Origin: Anseranas semipalmata
Lineage: Eukaryota > Chordata > Aves > Anseriformes > Anseranatidae
Direction of reading: 5' to 3'
Assembly (NCBI GenBank): GCA_013399115.1
Contig: VXAA01004384.1
Coordinates: 388,410 to 452,409 of the forward strand
Length of the DNA: 64,000 bases
A model generated the notes under the pieces. That model ran no database searches, was not told the DNA's origin, and worked only from the letters and a program-made list of their open reading frames with translations. Positions 49,501 through 61,500 of this stretch are shown here, piece by piece (positions within the stretch are counted from its first letter, which is position 1; every line of letters starts with the position of its first letter). The position numbers were made by a program, and so were the translations under genes.

Positions 49501-52500
49501 ATGGCTGATGAATTTAGTGACAAGAGATTGTCTGGTGCTTCAGATGATCACAGAATCCACTCTTGGAAAGGCTGAACCCCACGAAGAAGAATAAAGCATC
49601 AGTGCTTGGTTTCAGTAGCAAGTAAAACAGCTTCTCTTGGAATGAAAGAGGCGATTCTGACTCTCTTACCTGCTGAACGTATCTGTCTGTAGTTTTCCAC
49701 ATATAGTAATACTCTATTATGCTTGTTAAGGACTTCCATGGGAGCTGGGAACATAAAGGAAAAGCAACAGTCATTGCAGGGAGCTGGCGCACAGCCTCGC
49801 TGAAATTCATGGGATTCCTCTGACAGTTTATAGCACAGTTTGCAACTACTAACCCTGCTAGCAAAAAAAAAGACAAGTCAGTGTCTGAATCTCTTAAGGA
49901 CATTAGATGCACACGGGACCCATGTTAAACTAAATGGCCTTTCAAAAAATAGTGCTTTCAGTGTAGAAACAGAGCAGGTTACAGGCAAATCTTCATGCTG
50001 CACTGGCTCCACAGTAAACCATTCAAGAGAGGCACAATGTGGAAGGGAGCCACTGGCTGAGACAGTCTTGCTGCTTGAGCAGCAAAGACTCAAGCAAGAA
50101 CCACAATGACAGTTATCACAGCTCAAATTTGCTCAGCTTCTATGTTGCTGGCCCATAAAAAAATATAATAAAATAATAACTACCAACAGAAACGTGCCAT
50201 GCCAGCTGTTCTCTGCATGAAAAGCACAAGGCTTTCAGCAGGACCACAGAGTGTTGTGCTGCTTCCAAGTCCCTCCATCTAAAAGATTAGAGCACAGGAC
50301 AGGCAACACTGACACTACTTGCTTTGTTCTGAGGACTCGAGCCGTGATACAGTGAAACTTGGCTCTCTTTACAGTGCCCCATTCAATCTGCAGGCTGAAC
50401 ACCTTGGGTGGAGATTTGGCCAAACTACAGGACACTTCCCCTGGATGCCCAAGATTCGTTTTTAAAACTTTTAAAGGGCCTTTTTTGAAATAATGTAAAA
50501 GCGACTAAATTTTAATTTTTCAGAAGGCTCGGTACTACTTCAAACACAAATTAATCTAGAGTAGCTAGGCTGTCACAACACTTTCCTAAATCCTCTCTCG
50601 GCTGTAGTGGAGCAGACTATTTTACATTAACATCTCTGAAGGAAAATCTATCATAGGTGATTTGAAATTCTGACCGTACAGTAGGCTGTCTTCAGTACGA
50701 GGTCTGCCTTTCCCCAATTTACTGCAAGACACATGCTCCAGTTCAAAGCCCTCTTCTTCAAAATGAAGAAAAACAACTCTGTTTAGACAAACTGTAAACC
50801 AGCTCTGTCACCGATCAGAACCAGTCTCACCATGTGGGCCCCCATTTTATATACTTACAAAATCTTGCTGAATGTCAGTGAAATCTTTTCCATATTTTTC
50901 TAGTGCTTCCTCAAAGAGGTTTGCCTCTGAAGCAGACCACTCCTCCATTTCATCTCTGCACAGGACTGGCCCACCTTGTGGCACAAGCGCAGAGATCGCC
51001 TTGGAAATGTCATAGACATTTTTGTGCAAAGTGTCCATAGCATGGAACTACATGGTTGTAGAAGAGAAAAATAAATTTAAGGACATGCATCCCGGGGGAA
51101 AAATGCTTATCAATGAAACAGCAGTAACACAAATCATGCAGTGAGATTTGAGGGTGCAGTTTTCTACATCTATCTGAAGTCAGTAAAAACTTGTTCCAAC
51201 CTCAGACTCATGATGATTGTCAGTGTACAGGTCTAACATTCACTAACAATAGTGAGAGTTTTGGAACATGAACATCTGCATATGAATCTTGCTACTTTAT
51301 CTACTACCCAGCACCTACACTGTAGCACTACTGTTAAGAAAATGCAGGGGATAGAGCCCCACTCACCAGGACTAAGCAGCCCTGCCCTGTTAGGCACCAT
51401 CAACAAATGGAACATGAAGATAGCGGTCTGAGGGTGTATTTCCTAATAAACTTAGCCACGTACTTTCTTTGTCAAATACTGCACTAGAATTGCATATAAA
51501 AACAAGTATTTAAATACACACACACTTGTCCCAAAGGTCACAAATCCGAAAAAGGATTTAAGTCAAGTCACATATCATAGCTGAGTAGGAAGAAAAGAAT
51601 TACTCCCATGAGCAATTATTCCTCAGAAAGCTGAGCTATGACTGTCTGTGACTTGTGATTTACAAGGGGTAAGAACATGTTGAGAGTGAGGAATTGGTAT
51701 TAGTAAATGAAAGCTTGGCTTTATTTCTTGATTTCTGTAGTTTTAAATCAGGATGTTATTTGCCTTTCATCATACCAGGGTTTTGTGCACATGCATAATC
51801 AATCTACAGTGTTTTATCCTAGAATTTGTTCTACATATGATTTCACATTACTCAGTTATGAGGTGAGGCTTTGATAACAGTACTCTGGAGACTTCATAAA
51901 TTTTATTCACATTTCTATTCAACTCTCTCCCTAGCATAGAAATTTAAGTTTTCCCTTTCCTCTTATCTATTCAGAATCCTTTATAATTCTAAAATATTAA
52001 CAACATCACCACTCCTTATGTACACCAAAATGAAGCTCAAAGGAAAGAACTCAATCAACTGAAATTTCTTATCTGACCACAAACTTTACCACACAGACAA
52101 CTTTGCCCAGGGATGCCAGCGGCAGTTGGGGAAGTGATAAGGAGTGGCATTCTGGCACTGTAACATTGCAGACAGGCAGATAATCATTTGCATTCTTTTC
52201 AAGACCGCTACTAAGCCCAAGCAAGAGATGGGCTGTGAAGCATGGTCAAAACGTTAAAAAAAAAAATCTGAGTTATCCATGATGTATCATAAGAGGCACA
52301 GAGCCAGAAAAAGTTGCTTCACATGTAAATAAAGGATTCCTTTACAAAGACAGGATCTGGTTCACAGCAGGCCACAATTACAGTCCATCTGCCCCTCTCC
52401 TTTTGCCAACTGTTACTGCTGAGGTGAATCATTTTACATCTCTCGGTAAGTGAAGGTCCTCTTAAAAATCTTACCAATGTGATGTCCCTAGAGGCTGCTG

Positions 52501-55500
52501 CAGCACTCATGTGCAAACTTGGCTGTCTGACAGAACTACTGCAATCTAGCGCTCGGGCAAATGTACCAACAGACCTGAAAGAAATTAAAACAGAGCATTA
52601 ACTTTGTATGCAAGGCAAGCATAAATATCAACACCCAACCAAGACTTTCTGAGATCAGCAGACTCCATTTCTCAGTAACGAGATTATGTGGTTTGGCGCT
52701 AGTTCTGAGCCAGAGACCAGTCTCTTCAGATGTGGTTTGTTATTACAGACAGTTTATTGTATTTAGTTCATATGACCAAGTAGGCTTAGGCATAGGAGGG
52801 AAAACAGTGAAAGACTCGAAGATCACAAATGGGTAGTTTTGAACTATCTTATCCCCTGTCTCAACACAGACTTCTGAATTAAGGTTTAACAGAAACTGAT
52901 CACAAGTAAGCTTTATGAATGGCAAAAAAATCTTTTCCACAATAGCATGAGCTGCATTGTCCAAAAGGTATGGAGACAGATGCCAAGACCAGACAGAAAA
53001 AAAAATGCACGAACAATCATTTTTCTAAGTTTCAGAAAAATTAAAATAGTCTTTATTTTACAACATAGTGTAATGTTGTAAATACATATATAGACTGTGC
53101 AAGAGTATAGCAATTCTCAAATACTTCCTGATGCCAGCCACTCCTGCTCGTTAGGCCACAATTCCCATGCTCCTCATTTTATCCCTAAAAGAAATGAGTT
53201 GGAGAAATCTTTAACAGGAACATTGGCTGTAGTAATTCCCACTGCCCTCACTGCTTGTTGCAGCACACGGTTGGGAACGCTCGTGCTCCTGCACAGTGAA
53301 CCGGTGCTGAACATCTCTGAGCAGCTACAACAAAAAAATCCTTTTCATTTTTTTTTTTCTCCCCCACTCAGATCACTTCCCCAGATGAGTTGAGTGCACA
53401 GAGGAAAAAACTCTAGTGCCAAACAGTGCATTAGGGGAGGAAAGGTAAATACTTATGCAGTAGTCCATCAAATAACTGATTTTGGCCAAAAGCCAAAGCT
53501 GCCTCCCTCACGCAGGTTTTGGTGCACGTTCACACATCACCTTCTCCCCAGCCTCCTTCTCACTCATCCCCGCCCCTGGTTCATGGATTTCACGGATTCC
53601 CCAGAACTGACACTTTTTTGGTACCTAATTATATGCTGTATCCCTTTGCTGATTCTGGGCAGAAGCAATCTTCACACTGATCTTTTCCGTGACTCTCTTT
53701 ACAGCAGGCAGCCTCAAGCAGCTCTATCAGCAAACCAAGCGGGCAGCAGCCAACGGCCAGAGCTACTAGAACAGCTTCACCACCAGAAGCCTACCCGAGG
53801 TGGAAATGGCCATCACAAAGCAGCTCTGCAGTCACTTGAAACCAAGCCACGTGCAAACCCCCATCCATGGGGCACTTCTACCCTCTGGCTTCCTACTGGA
53901 CCTTCCTGACACCAAGATCGGAGCACTGCGTGGCCGAGTGGCAATTTGAATCAACACTGCTGAAAATCAGCCCAGCAAATGAGCTTTTTGTTGATGTCCT
54001 GTACTTCACTTGATTAGAAGCAACTGTGAAGCTGCAGGCTTGTCAAGAAGCAGGAACACCCTTTGCTGGAGATATCCCAGCTCTCCCCATCACTCTTTCA
54101 CCTGCTTGTTCCACATTGCTGGTGGAGATTATCCTCTCCCCACTTTCAAACACTTCCCTATATCCATCTGATTAAGTAGAATTAATCTGTTGCCCATAAA
54201 TCACTTAGTTCAGCAAGTTTGACTTTACTGTTGGCACAGGTCAAGGGAAACAGCAACATATTGTGTAAGCAGCACTGTGAAACTTCAAGAGCCTTAATTT
54301 TATGGTGATTCCTTAGTGTAGACATAACACTACAGATTTTATGAACCTTAAAAAAAAAGCCTAAACAAAAAGCACATGTTTAACTAAAGACAAGAATGTA
54401 CTAATGGATTCTGAACCATCAGATTTTCTTCAATCTTAACCAACCTACTTTTATTCTCAGCTCCCTGTTACTGGACACTCACTCAAGGCCTGATTGTCCA
54501 TGCAAAGGTTTTAAAGCGTTGCAATTCAGATTAGCTGTTTTTAAAAATTTTGGCTGAAGTTCACAATAATAGCAAGCTTTATCTTCAAAGTACATAGAAA
54601 AATCAATTGTGTTGTATATTTCTGAGTATACACATTTCTCGAGTACTTAAAACATCACATTTCACCACCTCCTTCATTTTCCTCAATTCTTTTTTTTTCC
54701 CCGAGCTTGTATCATTCAACATGTTGAAAACATTTACTGCCATTTCATAAACGCACGCTTGTTGCATCATTTAACAGCTTCAGTCAGAACTAGGGGGCCC
54801 CATCCAGACAAATTCTTATGTACAAGCTCTCATGTTACCTCCTCAGGAGACACCCCATTAACTTACCCACTACATACATGGCAATGCCACACCCAGTAAA
54901 ATTCAGAAAATTCAACAGCATGGTAATTCAAGGGGGTAAAATACAAGAAGTAGATGTCTGACAGCACCAGGGCCGAATCCAACAGAGTACCCAAAATATA
55001 GGCTTAACTCTGTTTTCCAGGGCTAAAGCCCTTGGCTGCAGCAGGCTGCCCTGAGAGTCGTGGTCACACACCATGGCCAATGAGCAGAACTCTCAAGAGC
55101 AGCAAGCCAAATACTACTAGCAGATTGTAACTTTACACACCCCTTTCCTACCCGTATCTAATAGTAACTTGCTCCACTGACTACAACCACCAGAAGGTCC
55201 AACTATCTGTCTACTCACACCACTTTCCTCCCATGCTTCCACAGTCTCATAAACTTACCTAAAAGACAGAGCCTGGAGAGCATTACCTTTTTTCTTTAAT
55301 TTTTTAGAATTACTCAGTCACCAGTTGCTACGAGCCTAAATTTTAGTATAGGCTTCTGTTCATATAAATGCACAATACTGAAAAAGCTCACGAACATTAT
55401 AAAAAAAAAAAAAAACATGCTGATGGACAAAGATTGCCTTAGGCTTAAACAGAAGCATAAATTTTACCATCCACCATCTGCACAGATTTACAGGGGTTTA

Positions 55501-58500
55501 CTTTATTCTGCCTACCTATTGGAATCTAGGCATAGAAAACATCCACACTCCATCAAAAATGCTTTACCAGACATCTTAGCTAACTATTATTGCATGTTGA
55601 AATGTGACTGGATTTGAAAAAGGGAGAAAATGGACACAGTAATGAACTGTCAAGAATTTAGTTCACTATGCCTTCTGCTCACTGGCCAAAGTATTTGAAA
55701 ACCCTCACCAATTACAGGACAGTTTTTACATAAAATGGTTTATATTTCATAAAAGTGATTAACTTTGTGGAAGTGAAAGTTGTAAATCTGAGCAGCTGTT
55801 CCTAAAGTCATGCAATTCCCAGGAAGGCATGTAATATGTCTATCATTTCAAAATGAAACACATGAATCATGCAACCAAACCAGCATTCATACTAGTAAAG
55901 TAAAAAGAACAAAAAAGTGCTTGGAAAAGAAGTGTTATTAAAATTTACTTATTCAGAGAAGAGGTAAATTGCTCTTACCGTGCTACCACCAAGAACTGGT
56001 CTATCTGCTTGTCTACTAGCGGGTTAAAGGCTTCCCAAACTTTTGTTTCAAGTTTTGACTGATCTCTTCCATCATCCTCACCTAGTTGAAAAACAAGTTA
56101 GAAATGCTCAGTATGGCTGTTTTGAATTAAAAGTACTTTCCCGATTTTGTATCTCACAATAATTTAACCGTGAAACCATCTCAGATATTCTGCCTAACAG
56201 TTCTCAGCAAACTCACCCATTTGTCTGTGACAATTTCAGCTTGACAGACACAACAACCCAGCTCATCTGAATCAGGCAATCAGATGTAGAAGAACTACGT
56301 CTTTCAAAGGACACAAATAATGAGGAACAGAGTACATCCTTCTCCAAACTAGCCAGTCTCTCTTCAGACTCCTCCCCAGCTTCTCTCTACCTTCTCCTCT
56401 ACCTTGCAGCTGTTCCAGAAAAACAAACACACTCCCAGCTGCTCTAAGCATGCAATGAGTAGCTGGTTCAATTTGCATCAGCTGCTTTCTAAGGGGTAAA
56501 TCATGGCACCAGATTCTCTTGCTTCTATTTTCCCAACTAAAACCAAAATACCATGGAAAAATACAGGAGCTACTGAGCTTTTTTTTTTTCCTGCTCCTTT
56601 TCAAACATCTGGAGATTATCCTTCTCTGAATCCCTGTGTTGGCCTGCTGAGGGAAGAGAATGCCTTTCAAATTAGTTCATCCTCACTTAGGAGGCTAGCC
56701 CAGCTGCTGAATAAATACCACAGACAAATTAAACAAGAGTCCTGACCAATTTGTTTGCCTGTTCTAACATTAGCCTAACAGTATCAGCAAAGCTCCGAAG
56801 CAGAGATTGAAGTGCCTCATTGCTTTTATATCTCTGCCTGCACGGTTTGGTGAAATCCCTTCCAACACGGCTCACAACACCTGCTCTCTTAGGAGGAGCA
56901 CACAGAGATCCGTCTCTGTGCGCTACACGGGTCTCAGAAAAGTATTTTTTCACCCACTTCTGGATCTGCAGGGCAGTGCAAGGACCAGTCTGGAGTTACC
57001 ATCTGGTAACCAGTAATAGTTACTACCGCTGGCCCCTCTTGCTGGGCTAGGGTCCTCATGCTCCTTCTGCTCCACAGTACAGCAGGACAGGCTGAGGTTG
57101 CACATCGTGTTCAGAGCAACAAATGCCTCCTCCTGCCTGTTCTGCAGGTGAGAAATCTAGGCTGGCAGCCAACACCAGCGGATGGGGAGGGGGCTCTGAG
57201 GAAAAGGCACCCAGCAATAATGGGCAAATTGATGAGGGGAGACAGCATTTAATTGGCAATAATTTGGGAGGGGCTCTTACAGGGAAGTGAGGCTTGATTA
57301 AAAACACAAAGGCTTTACAGATGTGATGGAAATTTGTGCTTCCCATGGAAATTCTGAAGTCTCTTAATAACAAGAGTGCAAGCTCTGAGAGAGCCAATTA
57401 ATTCAATTTGTTTCAACAACTTTTATGATTTGGACAAATGCCCACTTAAAGACTGGTTTGAGACCTAACTAATTGCCTTCAGTGGGCAACAGCTTCAGTC
57501 ACTAACACACCAGGCCATTGGTGTACGCATGACCTGGCAGTAGAAACCTCCATCTCCCACACGGGCCACATACATAAAAACGGCCGCATTCAACATGGCC
57601 TCTTGAGAATTTAAATAAATTATGGAAATTACCCTCTTTTAATAAGTCTGTTATATCTGCCTGGTATCTGTTTCCAACTCGAATTTCTCCTTTATCAGCA
57701 AGTAGGGTCTTTTGTTGAGGATCGTATACTAGTGAATAGAAGAAGAAATCCTAAAAATAAAACAAAAGCAAAAAAAATAAACAGTATTATTAACTTTTAT
57801 TTTTAGTGTTGCATACATAGTAGCAGGCTTTTACATTGTAAGTTTGTTATTAGCTATATATAGATTTTAAAATTGGGTGAACAAACAACAAATGAACTAC
57901 CAGTTTTAAAACCCAACATTAAATGCTGTCTCTTTCTTCTACACTGCAAGTGTAACAACTCTCCTGAACAACAGCAGTTCCCTCAGCGTACAGTCTTTGC
58001 AGTTGGAATGAACATGGCTTGTCTTGCACAAACAGGGCTCAGGAGGGCCAGAAGATAATTCTTAGCAACACCAGCTGGTTTAGAACACACAACTGCACTT
58101 TCCTGCTCATCCAAATAGCAGTAAGTACATGTGACTTATCTGCACAGAAATACTGGTACAAACTAAGGCATAACCTCAGAGTGTTGCAGCTATACCAAGA
58201 GAACACCCCACAGAGGCGCACAGCCCCAGGCCATCTCTGTGGCCAGACTTGCTCCAGCACGTTGATGTCCCCCTCGCACTGGGAGCGCCCAGACTGGACA
58301 CAGCACTCCAGAAGTGGTCGTGCAAGCGACGAGCAGAGGTGGGAATCCCTGCCCTCAGCCTGCTCCCTGCTCTCTTGCTAATAAAGGCCGGGATGTGGTT
58401 GGCCTTCCTTGTCGCAGGGATGCGCTGCTGACCAACCCGTTGCCTGCCACCGCTTAAGCTTAAATTGCCGTCTGTCCTTCTGCTGGTTCTTGGGCAAAGG

Positions 58501-61500
58501 GAAGCAGATTTGGCGGCAGCAGCAACTAGCTGCAGGTGGTAATACATTAATTTGTTGCTTTTGCTCCAGTAGATGAGAAAAAAGCCAAAAAAGCTGCTTG
58601 GCTCCCATCACCTGGGTAAGCATGTACAATTAAAGCAAAAAGTCTTACCAGAATGAGAATGTCCTGCCAGGGTGGAAGAAGAAAACAGCCATAATTTTAA
58701 CTACACAGTTTAAGTAATTAAACTTTTCTGCACAGGTAAGTTCTCAGCTATAGCTACTGAGTGACAAACCAGAGACCAAGTATGTAGTGTGGGATATGGG
58801 GCAGGAAGAGGGCTCTGTTAGGACATGAAATAACATATCAAAATCCCTCTCCACAGTAACAATGTCACCATGAAAGAGAAGTGTTTCTAAACAGAAACAC
58901 ACTATGTAACATTTTTCACATCTTGAGTTTCTGGCTCATTTTCCCTTTCCCTGTATTTCTATGTAAATAGCAGGCACCCTCTTTAAGTACCTCTCATTTC
59001 ATGCTCACCTCATTTTCCCTTTCCCTATATTTGTATGTGTCAACAGCATGCAACAAAAATTAGGACAAAACCAGCATCAGTTTTAAGCTCTGTTCATTCT
59101 CGTGAAGAGGAGGCAAGGGAAAAGTGAAAAGCCCCCAAAAGGAAGAATCACTGCGAGCTTCCCCAGTAACATGGCAAATATTCTGTGGGTTAGAGATTCC
59201 AAGGTACATATTAGGTTTGTTTTCCCAGCCCTGCACATTGCACATATTAATCTAAAACTGATACCACATAGGTAAGGTCTCCCATGTTTTCCTTACACAT
59301 GTAAAGCATCCAGCATGTAATTACAGAATTTAAGAAAGTTAAATGGGGGGGAGGGGAAATAAGCCAGCCAAACCTATTTCGCTAGCTGAGAAAGCACTGC
59401 ACAAAAAGGTATCGCCTATACAGCACAGTACAAGAGGCAAGACAGGAATCTGCACTGATCCTCTCCAGCAGAAAACATGCTATTTCCCCACGGTGAAAGC
59501 ATGAACTCCAAGGGCAGGAACAATCTCACGTTCTGTCACACGACAACAGGACAGAAGTCATAGCTAACACTTGACAAAATGCTGTCCTACCACCCGGTTA
59601 AGTGAACTGGAAGGGTTCTATTTCAGGAGATTCGGTTGCATCCTAAATCAATAATATTCTCGACAGAATTGATTCCTACTGCCACAGGAACCAAGGTCAA
59701 TTTACATCAACCTACCAAAAGGAGCAAGCTTCAGAGTAGAAGAAAACTCATTTATATTATAGCTGGGTAAAGAAATTTGGGTCTTTTGCTCCACAACACA
59801 CACAAAGTTCAAGATATTACAATACTGGAGATATACTGTCGCATAAACAAAATGTAGGAAAAGGTTTTGTCTTGTGAGCTTCCACTTTATAAATACAGTA
59901 TTTTATTCGTTCCAGCTCCAGAATACCTAACTATAAGACAAAGTATATGCAGTGCAACATTAATGCTTTTCAGGCACACTGCCCAGCAGATCCACACACC
60001 AAATGCTGTAGTATAACAGCACGGTGGGCTCCAAGACCAGATTCTGCAAGAGATTTCTTAATGCAATCTTTGTTGGCCAGGAAAAGTCATTCATTGTGGA
60101 GGGGTTTTCCCCTGTAACATCTGACTGTGAGATGCCCTATTACTTCTCTTTTATAGATTATTGCTATGTATTTACCCAACTAATGACAATCACTCATTGA
60201 AAAAAAAGGAACAGGCTGCACATTTCTGTTTGCCATTCTTCCCCCACCCCTTTCTGGGAAGCAGAGGCAAGGGAAGGCAGGAGGAAGGCAAGCAACAGCT
60301 CTCTACAAAATAAAGAATTAGAAGTCTCTGGTCTCTTCTACCCAGCCAGGGCTTCCCCAGCAGAGAAAAGATGGAAGTTTAGGGGCAGAAGTGTGAATAC
60401 AAGACAGAATGCAATCCCCAGAAGTAATGCAATACCACTACCATCTTCCTCCATGAAACATGAAATTCAGCTCACACAAATCGTGTGGGATTTCTGAAAA
60501 CATTAGTAAGTTGAATGCCAACACAAACTACAGCCCAAGGAGCAGAGCAGATCCTTGTATAGTCTAAAGTGCGTGTGAGCTCTTGATCACCACTATGTGA
60601 TACAAACATGAGATTTTTCAGAAGGGTTTCACAAAGCGACGTTCACAACAAAATAACGTGGCTCTTCAAAATCCTCCATGCTTATTCTAGCTGTCAAAAC
60701 TGCATATGACAAGTTTGCAGCAGTGAAGAAAAAGAAGGGTTTTCTGTTTTAATTTCAGAACCCAGAAAACACTCAACATGTTTGGAAAAAATAAAATGAC
60801 CTGCCAAGAGTTAAAATTAAACCATGACTTTCTGCTTCTCCGAACTGTTATACAGACACATATGCTCAGAGCTTCCCTACCCAAGCCCCGAAGCTACCAG
60901 TAGCTATAGCCAAGAACCAAAGCCACCAACTGCAGAAACACAGGAAAAAAGGCTCAAAGTGAAAGTACAGTACAGAAAGAATGGTTAGTTTATTACAGCT
61001 TGCAAACTTACCCTCGTGAAGTCAGTTGGGGTGAAGGGGAGGGGGATACAGTTTAATTATACAGCATTTTATTTTTAGGGGGTACCAAAAGAAACAGAAA
61101 TGCCAGATATCTACCTACCCAGCAGGCAAAATTCACACAAGCACATGGATATATCCTAGCAGTGCAGTAAAATAAGTGGTACATATAAAATAGTTTCCTG
61201 CAAAATAGGGAAATCTAATGCTTTTGCCATAAGTGGCTATGCCCTTCTCTTGATCTCCTCGAGAATTCAGTATCAACAGAAAATACAGCCTTTCAGTTGC
61301 TTTTTTCCCTTTTTCCTCCCGTTCCTCAATTCTGCTACACACCCAGTTTTGCCAGGCACAGTAAAGAAGTCAGTGCTGGTCCCCTTTCTGCCCCTCCCTG
61401 AATTAATGGAGCAATCTTCGTGAGGAGCATGACAAAGAGAGTGGAAGGATGAAAAAACAGATAACACAAATGTAATTTTGCTATGCTTACTATCTCCCTA

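Larger units (their letters stand above)
41314..49669 (-). other. MTA1: MTA1 intron between window exons 7 and 8 (8.4 kb)
   Basis: GT-AG intron with a run of 23 A (42133-42155), an A/T palindrome (42748-42775), a perfect 11-bp-stem inverted repeat (43891-43914) and a GT run passing into G10 (47715-47737). No coding exon or full mobile element is recognised. Confidence 0.85.

Noticed and set aside
53394..53909. 171-codon open frame on the plus strand
   Set aside because: Intronic and antisense to MTA1, with no recognisable motif or conservation evidence. Length alone is not enough in 64 kb.
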